Assembly: GCA_002347645.1 (NCBI GenBank)
Contig: DDYF01000034.1
Span: 6,860-70,859 of the forward strand
Source of the DNA: Thermoleophilia bacterium UBA2241
GTDB taxonomy: Bacteria > Actinomycetota > Thermoleophilia > UBA2241
Direction of reading: 5' to 3'
DNA: 64,000 bases
The translations under genes were made by a program, and so were the position numbers. The notes under the pieces were generated by a model. The model had not been told where the DNA came from, did not search any database, and saw nothing but the letters and a program-made list of their open reading frames with translations. This document shows, piece after piece, positions 8,990 to 15,993 of the stretch (its first letter is position 1; each line of letters opens with the position of its first letter).

Positions 8990-9342
8990 GCCTCGACGTC
9001 TTCCTGTCGCGGTCGCCGGACGACGTCGTCGTGGCGCCCGAGGACGAGGCTGCCTTCGCCGGGCTCAACGTCCACGTCAACGAGTGGGTCGGCACCGGCT
9101 CGTTTGGCGGCAAGAGATACATCGAGGTGGTCGACCACGTCGGCGACGTCGTCCTGGGGTACAAGTGGGTCCCGCCCGAGGACGTCGTACGCATGGCCGC
9201 TGCGTTTGAGGCGCGCGACCCCGAAGAGGTCGCGCGCGAGAGCGTTGAGGACGCCTTTCCCGTCACCGCCGATCAGGTGCGCGGCCTGCGCCAGCTCTTC
9301 CGGTTCTGCGCGGACCGCGGCCTCGGGCTGCTCGGGATGTAG
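8986..9342 (+). CDS. Unrecognised ~120-residue family, copy 2
   Basis: A 118-residue member of the family described at 6932. The GTG start overlaps the stop of the TRAFs-binding gene, so translation is coupled. It has SLDVFLSRSPDDVVVAPEDE, GSFGGKRYIEVVDHV, WVPPEDVVRMAAAFEARDPE and LRQLFRFCADRGLGLLG. It ends 20 bases before a WD40 gene; the decayed copy at 15661 stands in the same position before another WD40 gene. This repeated pairing suggests that the small protein works with the WD40 protein that follows it. Confidence 0.78.
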   Translation: MSLDVFLSRSPDDVVVAPEDEAAFAGLNVHVNEWVGTGSFGGKRYIEVVDHVGDVVLGYKWVPPEDVVRMAAAFEARDPEEVARESVEDAFPVTADQVRGLRQLFRFCADRGLGLLGM

Positions 9343-9362
9343 GGGAAGGAACGGCGAGAGTC

Positions 9363-11561
9363 GTGCCGGATGTCCTGAGTCAGACGCCAATGCGGGAGCG
9401 CCGAGCGGTACTCGCAGCGTTCTCCCGCGCCCTGGGTCGGGAGCTGCACAACCTGCATTCCGCCGGCCTCGAGCGCTATCCTCAGTTCGTCTTCCAGCAG
9501 CTCTACAACCGGCTGCAGTGGGAGGACGGGCCGGTGGCCCCAGTACTCGAGCCACAGGTCCGCCGGCGCGCTACGCCTGAAGCCCCCCCGTGGCTGCACC
9601 AACTCACGCGCGTTTGCGAATCGTCGGCCTATGTCCGCACCCTGGCCTTTCACGCGGACGTCTGCGCCTGCAGCGTCTCCCCCGACGGGGCGACGGTGCT
9701 CTCGGCGGGCGGCCGAAGCCTGAAGCTCTGGGACGCGGACACGGGCGAGACGCGCGCCACCCTGGAGGGTCACAAGGACCAGGTGAGAGGCTGCGCTTTC
9801 TCACCCGACGCCCGCACCGTCCTTTCGGCGAGCGACGACAAGACCCTCAAGCTCTGGGACGCGGACACGGGCGAGGAGCGCCGCACCCTCGTCGGGCACA
9901 CGGGAGTCGTGGCGGCCTGCGACTTCTCGCCCGACGGACGGACGATCGTCTCGGCGAGCGGGGACCAGACCCTGAGGCTCTGGGATGCTCAGACGGGCGC
10001 TGAACGCCTCACCCTGACCGGGCACACCGGCGCTCTGAGCGCCTGCGCCTTCTCGCCTGACGGCCGGACGGTGGTCTCGGCCAGCTACGACGAGACCCTG
10101 AAGCTCTGGGACGCGCGCACGGGAGAGGAGCGCCGCACCCTTGCGGGGCACGAGGAGTTCGTGGAGGCCTGCGCCTTCTCGCCTGACGGGGAGACGGTCG
10201 TCTCGGCGAGCTACGACAGGTGTTTGAAGCTCTGGGGCGCGCACAGCGGCGAGGAGCGCGCCACCCTGGAAGGTCACAAGCATTGGGTCACAGGCTGCGC
10301 CTTCTCCCCCGACGGCGAGACGGTCGTGTCGGCGAGCAGGGACGGGACCCTGAAGCTCTGGGACGCACGCACGGGGGAGGAGCGACGCACCCTCGTCGGG
10401 CACACTTCTGTCAGCGCCTGCGCCTTCTCCCCCGACGGCGTGACGATCGTATCGGCGGGGGACGGGGACCTTCGGCTGTGGGACGCGCGCGCAGACCAGG
10501 AGCGCCTCTTCTCCTCCTCCGGCCACGAGGACGCCGTCACGGCCTGCGCCTTCTCGCCTGATGGGCGGACGATCGCCTCGGGAAGCCACGATGAGACCGT
10601 CAAGCTCTGGGACGCGCAGGCGGGAGCAGAGCGCCTCACCTTCCACGGGCATACCGGCCATGTCAGCGTGTGCACCTTCTCACCCGACGGGGAGACGGTC
10701 GTCTCGGCGGGTTGGGACGGTACGGTCAAGCTCTGGGACGTGAGCACGGGCGCGGAGCGCCGCACCCTCGGCCGGCAAGGTGGCCATGTCGACGCCTGCG
10801 CCGTCTCGCCCGACGGCAAGTCGATCCTCTCAGCGGCGGCCGGAGCCCTGAGGATCTGGGACGCCGGCTCCGGCGAGCTGCGGCTCACCGTCGACGGACC
10901 CGAGACAATGGCCGGCCCGGCGAGGGTGGGCGCCTGCGCCTTCTCCGCTGACGGAAGGACGATCATCTCGGCAAGTCTCGGCATCACCCTCAACACGTGG
11001 GACGTGCAGACGGGAGAGGAGGGCCGGACCGCGAGGGGCAAGGCGGGCTATGTCGACGTCTACGCGTTCTCGCCCGACGGGACGGCGGTCGTGTCGGCGA
11101 GTCGCGGTGGCATCCTCCGGCTGTGGGACGTCGACACAGGATCGTTGCGCGTCACCATCACCGGGCACACGGACACGGTCGGGGCCTGCGCCATCTCGCC
11201 CGACGGGTCGGCGGTCGCCTCGGCGGGGCACGACAGGACCCTGAGGCTATGGGACGCGCGGACCGGCGCTGAGGTCGTGAGCTTCACTGCTCCCGGCGCC
11301 CTCGGCGCCTGCGCCCTCAGCCCGGCCGGTGACCGCGTTTGCTGCGGGGATGGCGCCGGGATCGTGTACATCCTGGAACCGATGGGAGCCCTCGGTGCGG
11401 TCTTGCCGCAGACCGGGGCCGTGAAGCCTCGGGTCACCGGAGACGGGGACGAGGCGGCTAGTTCCGACGGCGACTTCGTCTGCCGCCACTGCGGTGCCGC
11501 CGCCCAGCGCGGCGCGCTCTGGTGCCCGGCCTGCGGGCGGGACCTCGAGACGGCTCGATGA
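9363..11561 (+). CDS. WD40 sensor subunit with NACHT-type linker and zinc ribbon
   Basis: A 732-residue protein starting at GTG 9363. Residues 15-75 contain AFSRALGRELHNL, FVFQQLYNRLQWED and PWLHQLTR, the helical segment that joins NACHT to WD40 in single-chain DUF4062-NACHT-WD40 proteins. Fourteen very regular blades follow (ACAFSPDGRTVVSAS, TLKLWDA), consistent with two seven-bladed propellers. The C-terminus is a zinc ribbon, CRHCG then WCPACGRDLE. No ATPase domain is present. The best candidate partner is the DUF4062-NACHT gene at 18588, which ends where this protein begins in the fused architecture. The role as ligand-binding sensor is inferred from STAND proteins. Confidence 0.85.
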   Translation: MPDVLSQTPMRERRAVLAAFSRALGRELHNLHSAGLERYPQFVFQQLYNRLQWEDGPVAPVLEPQVRRRATPEAPPWLHQLTRVCESSAYVRTLAFHADVCACSVSPDGATVLSAGGRSLKLWDADTGETRATLEGHKDQVRGCAFSPDARTVLSASDDKTLKLWDADTGEERRTLVGHTGVVAACDFSPDGRTIVSASGDQTLRLWDAQTGAERLTLTGHTGALSACAFSPDGRTVVSASYDETLKLWDARTGEERRTLAGHEEFVEACAFSPDGETVVSASYDRCLKLWGAHSGEERATLEGHKHWVTGCAFSPDGETVVSASRDGTLKLWDARTGEERRTLVGHTSVSACAFSPDGVTIVSAGDGDLRLWDARADQERLFSSSGHEDAVTACAFSPDGRTIASGSHDETVKLWDAQAGAERLTFHGHTGHVSVCTFSPDGETVVSAGWDGTVKLWDVSTGAERRTLGRQGGHVDACAVSPDGKSILSAAAGALRIWDAGSGELRLTVDGPETMAGPARVGACAFSADGRTIISASLGITLNTWDVQTGEEGRTARGKAGYVDVYAFSPDGTAVVSASRGGILRLWDVDTGSLRVTITGHTDTVGACAISPDGSAVASAGHDRTLRLWDARTGAEVVSFTAPGALGACALSPAGDRVCCGDGAGIVYILEPMGALGAVLPQTGAVKPRVTGDGDEAASSDGDFVCRHCGAAAQRGALWCPACGRDLETAR

Positions 11562-11653
11562 GGGCGGGATCCTGAGTCGGTGGGCCCGCGTCGTCCGTCA
11601 GCAGGGACTCACCGCGCTGACGAGACCAAGAAGCTGCTGGGAGTGTGGATCTG

Positions 11654-12049
11654 ATGAGGCCTCTGCCGTGTCTCTTCGGAATGCACCTCTGGGACCACTG
11701 CCGCTGCGCACGATGCGGGGCGCTGCGTGACCACGAGCACGACTGGCAGGGGACCTGCACGTGCGCCGTCTGCGGAGCCACCAGGAACGAACACCACCAG
11801 TGGGTCGGATGCCGATGCCGGATGTGCGGCGCGGAGTTGCATAAGTTCATCCCCGCCGGCCCCGAAGAGCACAGCTGCCGGCGGTGCGGCCTCGTCGAGC
11901 CGCATGCGCTCGTGACCGATGCGCGCTGGGAGGACTGGGGTGGGTGGGACTCGATCGGGCCGTGGCGGGCGCAGGAGAACGAGTATCTGATCTGTCGCCG
12001 GTGCGGGTGGGAGGAGTTCGTCAAGTCCACGGGGAGGATCCAGGTCTAG
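11654..12049 (+). CDS. Small Cys/His-rich repeat protein
   Basis: A 131-residue protein starting at ATG 11654; a GTG at 11645 is an in-frame alternative. It has at least three units of the form C-x-C-x-x-C-G-x-x-R-x-x-x-H-x-W, for example HCRCARCGALRDHEHDW and CTCAVCGATRNEHHQW, and ends with CRRCG and CRRCGWEE. Cys and His spacing suggests several structural zinc sites. I know similar repeats in uncharacterised bacterial proteins but no function. It lies between a WD40 gene and two copies of the small family on the same strand. Confidence 0.65.
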   Translation: MRPLPCLFGMHLWDHCRCARCGALRDHEHDWQGTCTCAVCGATRNEHHQWVGCRCRMCGAELHKFIPAGPEEHSCRRCGLVEPHALVTDARWEDWGGWDSIGPWRAQENEYLICRRCGWEEFVKSTGRIQV

Positions 12050-12195
12050 GACGTCCTGCTCCAGACGCCTGGGGTGCAGAGGCACCTGTCCGGTACGCGG
12101 AGCGCTGGACCGCTTCAGTCGTGCGTGGCACGATGGAGACGAGCTCAGCGAACGGGCAGGCCCCCTGGGGGGTCACCGGCGAGAAGGATGAGGAC

Positions 12196-12561
12196 ATGGG
12201 TCTCGACACCTATCCGTCGCGAGGTCCGGGCGAGTGCGTCCTGACGCCAGAGGATGAAGCGGCACTGGCCGAGCTCGGCCTTCCGCTCTGCGGCTTCGGC
12301 CTGCACGCGAGCTTCCGCGGCAAGGTCTACGAGGATGTCGTGAACCGCGTCACCGGTGGCGCCCGGTCCCTCTACGAGCTGTGGATGCCGCCCGAGGGCG
12401 TCGCCGAGATGGCGGCGGCGTTCGAGGCCTGCGACCCGGAAGCGGTCGCGCAGGCCTCGAAGGGCGATTACTACCCGGCCACCGCCGACGAGGTCAGAGC
12501 GCTGCGCCGCCTGTTCCGGCTCTTCGCCGACCTCGGCCTCGGCCTGTACGCGGACGTCTGA
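12196..12561 (+). CDS. Unrecognised ~120-residue family, copy 3
   Basis: A 121-residue member of the family described at 6932. ATG 12196 is preceded by GAGGAC. Segments include LTPEDEAALAELGLPLCGF, SFRGKVYEDVVNRV, WMPPEGVAEMAAAFEACDPE and LRRLFRLFADLGLGLY. CADRG, found in the other intact copies, reads FADLG here. It is 16 bases upstream of copy 4; the shared block EMAAAFEACDPEAVAQA is identical between copies 3 and 4, so they look like a recent tandem duplication. Confidence 0.75.
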   Translation: MGLDTYPSRGPGECVLTPEDEAALAELGLPLCGFGLHASFRGKVYEDVVNRVTGGARSLYELWMPPEGVAEMAAAFEACDPEAVAQASKGDYYPATADEVRALRRLFRLFADLGLGLYADV

Positions 12562-12577
12562 GGCACGAGGTCGCACG

Positions 12578-12937
12578 GTGGGACTCGACACCTCCGCCTC
12601 GCGTGAGCCCGACCGCATTGTCCTGACGCCGGAGGACGAGACCGTGTTCAAAGCGCTGCGCCTCCCGCTGTGCGAGTGGATCGGCGACGGCTCGTTCCGC
12701 GGCAAGGTCTACATCGACGTGGTCGACGCCGTCGCCGGAGTCTGCCTGACCGCGGACTGGATCACGCCCGAGGAGGTCGCCGAGATGGCGGCGGCCTTCG
12801 AGGCCTGCGACCCGGAAGCGGTCGCGCAGGCCACGGCCGACGACCGCTACGACACGAGCGCCGACGAGGTGCGCGCCCTGCGACGATTGCTGCGCATCTG
12901 CGCCGATCGTGGCCTTGGGCTCGTGGGGTCGTGGTGA
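12578..12937 (+). CDS. Unrecognised ~120-residue family, copy 4
   Basis: A 119-residue member of the family described at 6932, starting at GTG 12578 with GAGG eight bases upstream. It has GLDTSASREPDRIVLTPEDE, SFRGKVYIDVVDAV, WITPEEVAEMAAAFEACDPE and LRRLLRICADRGLGLVG. It is the second gene of a tandem pair with copy 3. No WD40 gene follows on the same strand; the next genes converge from the right. Confidence 0.76.
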   Translation: MGLDTSASREPDRIVLTPEDETVFKALRLPLCEWIGDGSFRGKVYIDVVDAVAGVCLTADWITPEEVAEMAAAFEACDPEAVAQATADDRYDTSADEVRALRRLLRICADRGLGLVGSW

Positions 12938-13019
12938 GGGCCGAGCCGGGGCGCCGGGTTGCGGGTCGGGCCTTCGCCCTGCCTCACGCGCCGGTCGGCG
13001 CCCAGCCCGCGTCGATGCC

Positions 13020-13463
13020 TCAGCCTCCGGCGCTGCGCAGGCGCGCGAACAAGCTCTCGTAGCCGGAGGCGTACTGCTCGTACGCGCCGGCGCTCTTGAG
13101 GTGGTCGACGGATCTCTCAAGGGCCATGATCGCGTCGTCGACGTCGCCGTGCTTCTCGAGCAGGAGCGCGAGCCGCGAGTAGTCGCCGGCCGTCGCGACG
13201 GTGTTGGGCGCGCTCTGCTCGGCGAGCTGGCACAGGCGCGTCATGCGCTGGGCGGCGACGTCCAGCATCCCGAGTCCCTCGTACACTTCAGCCGCGTTCC
13301 CCAGGAACTCCATCATCTCGTCGGGCGAGACGGCGGCGCCGAGCGCGTCGACGTTGCGCTCGGCGAGCTTCACGTAGATGACGGCCGCGGCTCGCGAGTC
13401 GTCGCCACTTCGCGCGACTTGGATGGCCTGACCCATCAACTGCATCGTCTCGACGTCGATCAC
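13020..13463 (-). CDS. Small TPR-like helical protein
   Basis: A 147-residue protein. The GTG at 13463 overlaps the stop of the upstream WD40 gene and follows AGAAGGGGG. The sequence is all-helical with TPR-style pairs: AAAVIYVKLAERN, LGNAAEVYEGLGMLDVAAQR and YSRLALLLEKHGDVDDAIMA, then ALERSVDHL. No catalytic motif is visible. The WD40/TPR pairing mirrors the TPR/WD40 pair at 716-3486 with the order reversed, suggesting that each propeller has a dedicated TPR partner. Confidence 0.72.
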   Translation of the reverse strand: MIDVETMQLMGQAIQVARSGDDSRAAAVIYVKLAERNVDALGAAVSPDEMMEFLGNAAEVYEGLGMLDVAAQRMTRLCQLAEQSAPNTVATAGDYSRLALLLEKHGDVDDAIMALERSVDHLKSAGAYEQYASGYESLFARLRSAGG

Positions 13464-15508
13464 CGTCGACCCCCTTCTCTCGTCCCGCGCAGCTGGAACA
13501 CCCTCAAGCAGCCGGCCGTGTCCCCCGTGCAGAGGAGAACGCCTTCGCGCGACTCCACGACGCACACACTGTACACGGCTCCGCTGACGGGGACGTGTGC
13601 GACGACCCGCCGAGCGACGACGTCCCATAACGTCGCACCGTCCGTGGCGCCGATCGCGATGGTCCGTGGCCCGGAGGCTGCGGCCGCGTAGACGGCCTGG
13701 TTCAGCTCGTGCGACCCGAAGGTCGCGTGGCGCACGCGATCGAGCGTCGCCTCCACGCCCGGCAGCGTGGCGTCGAACGCGGCCACGCGGCCGTCGACGA
13801 AGACCGCAGCGGCGTGCCGGCCGTCCAGCGCCACAGTGGCCACCACGCCCTCCCCGCCTCCTCGGACCGCGGTCCTCACGCCGCTCGCCGGGTCCCAGAT
13901 CAGGAGCGAGTCCTTCGCGCCGAGTGCGACTTGGCCGCCGGGCAACCAGGACGCGCTCATGACTTGGTCGGGAGCGAGGCTGGTCTTCGCCCGCGTCAGC
14001 ACCCCGCCGCCGAACACGCGCCGCGAGATCACGACCGCGCCGTCGATGCCGGAGGTCAGGAGGTCGCGACCGTCGACGCTCCACGAGCAAGAGGTCAGCC
14101 ACCCCTCATGGCAGGGCCATCGTTGTTCGAGCTCGAACGACGCCCGTTCGACCAGGCACACCTCGCCGCTGGGACAGCCGACGGCGAGGTGGGCGCCGGT
14201 GCTCGGCGGCGCGGAGACGCGGAATGGGCCTTGGCCTGCGTCGATCGATCCGCTTTCCATCACCCCGCCCTGAAGAGGGTCGCAGCGAACGATCTTGCCG
14301 TAGCCGTCGGCGGCGACCACGGTACCTCCGGACTCGGCCACCGCACTCCACACCGGGCCGAGAAAGACCGGCGCCTCGAGATCGGCGTGGCCTTCGCCCA
14401 GGGGTCTGCCGACATCGAAGACGCGCACGGTGTTGTCGGCGGACCCCGTCGCCACGCGGTCGGGCGAGAGAAACGCGCACGCGAAGACGGCGCTCCCGTG
14501 TCCGCCGAGCCGGGCTACGGGCGCGAGCCCGTCGGCGGACCAGATCGCGACCGCGCCATCGGTCCCTCCCGTCGCCACGCGCGTGCCGTCTGCGGAGACC
14601 GCACATCCGTTCGCCTCCCCTCTGTGGGCGCCGCGCACGCGCGCGATCTCGCGCAGCGTGTCCACCGCCCACAGCGACACGTCGCCGTCGCCGTGCGCGA
14701 CGGCGAAGCGTGCATCGCCGGGGAACATCGCGACCTTGAAGCAGTTGGAGCCGGTCTGGGCGCGCCGTGCCACGGCGCCCGTCGCGATGTCGGTCACGCA
14801 AAGGAAGCCGTCGCGTCCGCCGGACACCACATACGCCCCATCCGGGGTGAACGCGACTGAGTTCGCGCGGTCCCCGTGAGCCTGGATGCCGCACACCAGG
14901 CGAGGCTCCGAGAGACTGCCCACCCTCACGCCGCCGTCGTAGCATGCCGTCGCGAAAAGCCCACGCCCCTCGTGGACGGCGCAGCCGCGCACCTCGTCGG
15001 GGTGCTCGAAGGCCCGCTCCATCTTGTGGGAGTCGAGGTCCCAGACGCAGGCGAGGCGGTCTCCTCCGCAGGAGAGCGCCTTTCGATCCTGTCCCCAGAA
15101 GACGCAGCCATACACGTAGGCGCCGCGTGCATCGAGGCCTGCGACCCGGCGGCCCGTTTCGCCGTCCCACAGGTAGAGCATCCCGTCCCGTCCGCCGGTG
15201 AGGAGCAGCTTGCCGGACGCGCTCACCGATAGAGCGAGCACCCAGTCCGCGTGGCCCTGCAGCACGAGTTCGGCCATGTCCCGGGGTGCCCACAACTGCC
15301 GCAGCCAAGGGGTGGTCAGGCGCGTTGCGGTCGTCGCGCACCGGTCGAGCAACGCGACGGTGTCGGCTGCTCGCGCATCCGCGCGGGCGCGGTTGTGCAC
15401 TTGCTGCCAAGCCAGCTCCGGGTACCGCGTGACGTTGTGCCGCTCTCGGCCAAGCGCGTCCTTGAGGTCGGAAAGCACCCCGCGTCGATCGACGAGCGTA
15501 CCTGGCAA
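13460..15508 (-). CDS. WD40 beta-propeller protein with NACHT-type linker (divergent)
   Basis: A 682-residue protein if started at TTG 15508. That start has AAGGGAG nine bases upstream, lies about 50 bases after a TACAAT -10 box, and matches the N-termini of the WD40 proteins at 9363 and 15994; an ATG at 15556 has no ribosome binding site. Residues 8-75 carry LKDALGRERHNV, ELAWQQVHNRARAD and PWLRQLWAPRD, a diverged form of the NACHT-WD40 linker. Irregular blades follow, such as GHADWVLALSVSASGKLLLT, FTPDGAYVVSGG and CSWSVDGRDLLTSG. There is no zinc ribbon; it ends in a basic tail. Confidence 0.78.
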   Translation of the reverse strand: MPGTLVDRRGVLSDLKDALGRERHNVTRYPELAWQQVHNRARADARAADTVALLDRCATTATRLTTPWLRQLWAPRDMAELVLQGHADWVLALSVSASGKLLLTGGRDGMLYLWDGETGRRVAGLDARGAYVYGCVFWGQDRKALSCGGDRLACVWDLDSHKMERAFEHPDEVRGCAVHEGRGLFATACYDGGVRVGSLSEPRLVCGIQAHGDRANSVAFTPDGAYVVSGGRDGFLCVTDIATGAVARRAQTGSNCFKVAMFPGDARFAVAHGDGDVSLWAVDTLREIARVRGAHRGEANGCAVSADGTRVATGGTDGAVAIWSADGLAPVARLGGHGSAVFACAFLSPDRVATGSADNTVRVFDVGRPLGEGHADLEAPVFLGPVWSAVAESGGTVVAADGYGKIVRCDPLQGGVMESGSIDAGQGPFRVSAPPSTGAHLAVGCPSGEVCLVERASFELEQRWPCHEGWLTSCSWSVDGRDLLTSGIDGAVVISRRVFGGGVLTRAKTSLAPDQVMSASWLPGGQVALGAKDSLLIWDPASGVRTAVRGGGEGVVATVALDGRHAAAVFVDGRVAAFDATLPGVEATLDRVRHATFGSHELNQAVYAAAASGPRTIAIGATDGATLWDVVARRVVAHVPVSGAVYSVCVVESREGVLLCTGDTAGCLRVFQLRGTREGGRR

Positions 15509-15554
15509 GCCGCCGGCTCCCTTCGGTGTGGGCCACGTGTCGCAGCCTTCCCGC

Positions 15555-15560
15555 ATTGTA
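15555..15560 (-). promoter_or_regulatory. Candidate -10 box (TACAAT) for the minus-strand WD40 gene
   Basis: TACAAT on the reverse strand lies about 47 bases before the TTG start at 15508, leaving room for a leader with the AAGGGAG ribosome binding site. Its presence argues against the ATG at 15556, which overlaps the box. Confidence 0.45.
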
Positions 15561-15660
15561 CTGCGCGAGGGTCGCGCGGCCGTGGCCACCGCATCGTGTA
15601 CTGTTGACTGGTGTCTGGCGGTCGGCGAAAGCACGACGGGTGGCAGGTGGTGCCCCGAAC

Positions 15661-15981
15661 ATGAGCCTCGACATGTACGCCTCGCGCTCGCAGGACGACA
15701 TCGTCCTGACCCCCGAGGCGGAGGCCGCCTTCGCGCAGCTCAAGGTGCACGTCCACGCGTGGGACGGCACCGGCTCGTTCGGCGCCAGACGGTACATCGA
15801 GCTCGTCGACCGGGTCGCCAGGGTCGTGCTCGGCTACAGGTGGATCCCGCCCGACGACGTCGCGCGCGAGAGCGCCGCAGACACCTACCCGGCGACGGCG
15901 GACCAGGTCCGCGGGCTTGCGCCAGCTCCTCCTTCTCTGCGCGACGCGCGGACTTGGCCTCCTGGGGATGTGACGGGGTGA
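15661..15981 (+). pseudogene. Unrecognised ~120-residue family, copy 5, decayed
   Basis: It starts like an intact member (SLDMYASRSQDDIVLTPEAE, GSFGARRYIELVDRV, YRWIPPDDVARES) but has two lesions relative to copy 2. Fifteen codons are missing between short GTCG repeats, removing most of the RMAAAFEARDPEE block. One extra base near 15917 then shifts the frame, replacing the conserved C-terminus with APAPPSLRDARTWPPGD. Reading in the shifted frame restores RQLLLLCATRGLGLLGM and a stop at 15971-15973. Like copy 2 it lies directly before a WD40 gene. A sequencing error could explain the single base but not the deletion. Confidence 0.75.
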
Positions 15982-15993
15982 GGAACGCCGCTC

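Noticed and set aside
9640..11330. Regular repeats every ~126 bases resembling a DNA repeat array
   Set aside because: They are coding WD40 blades in one open frame, with no constant spacers, so not a CRISPR array.
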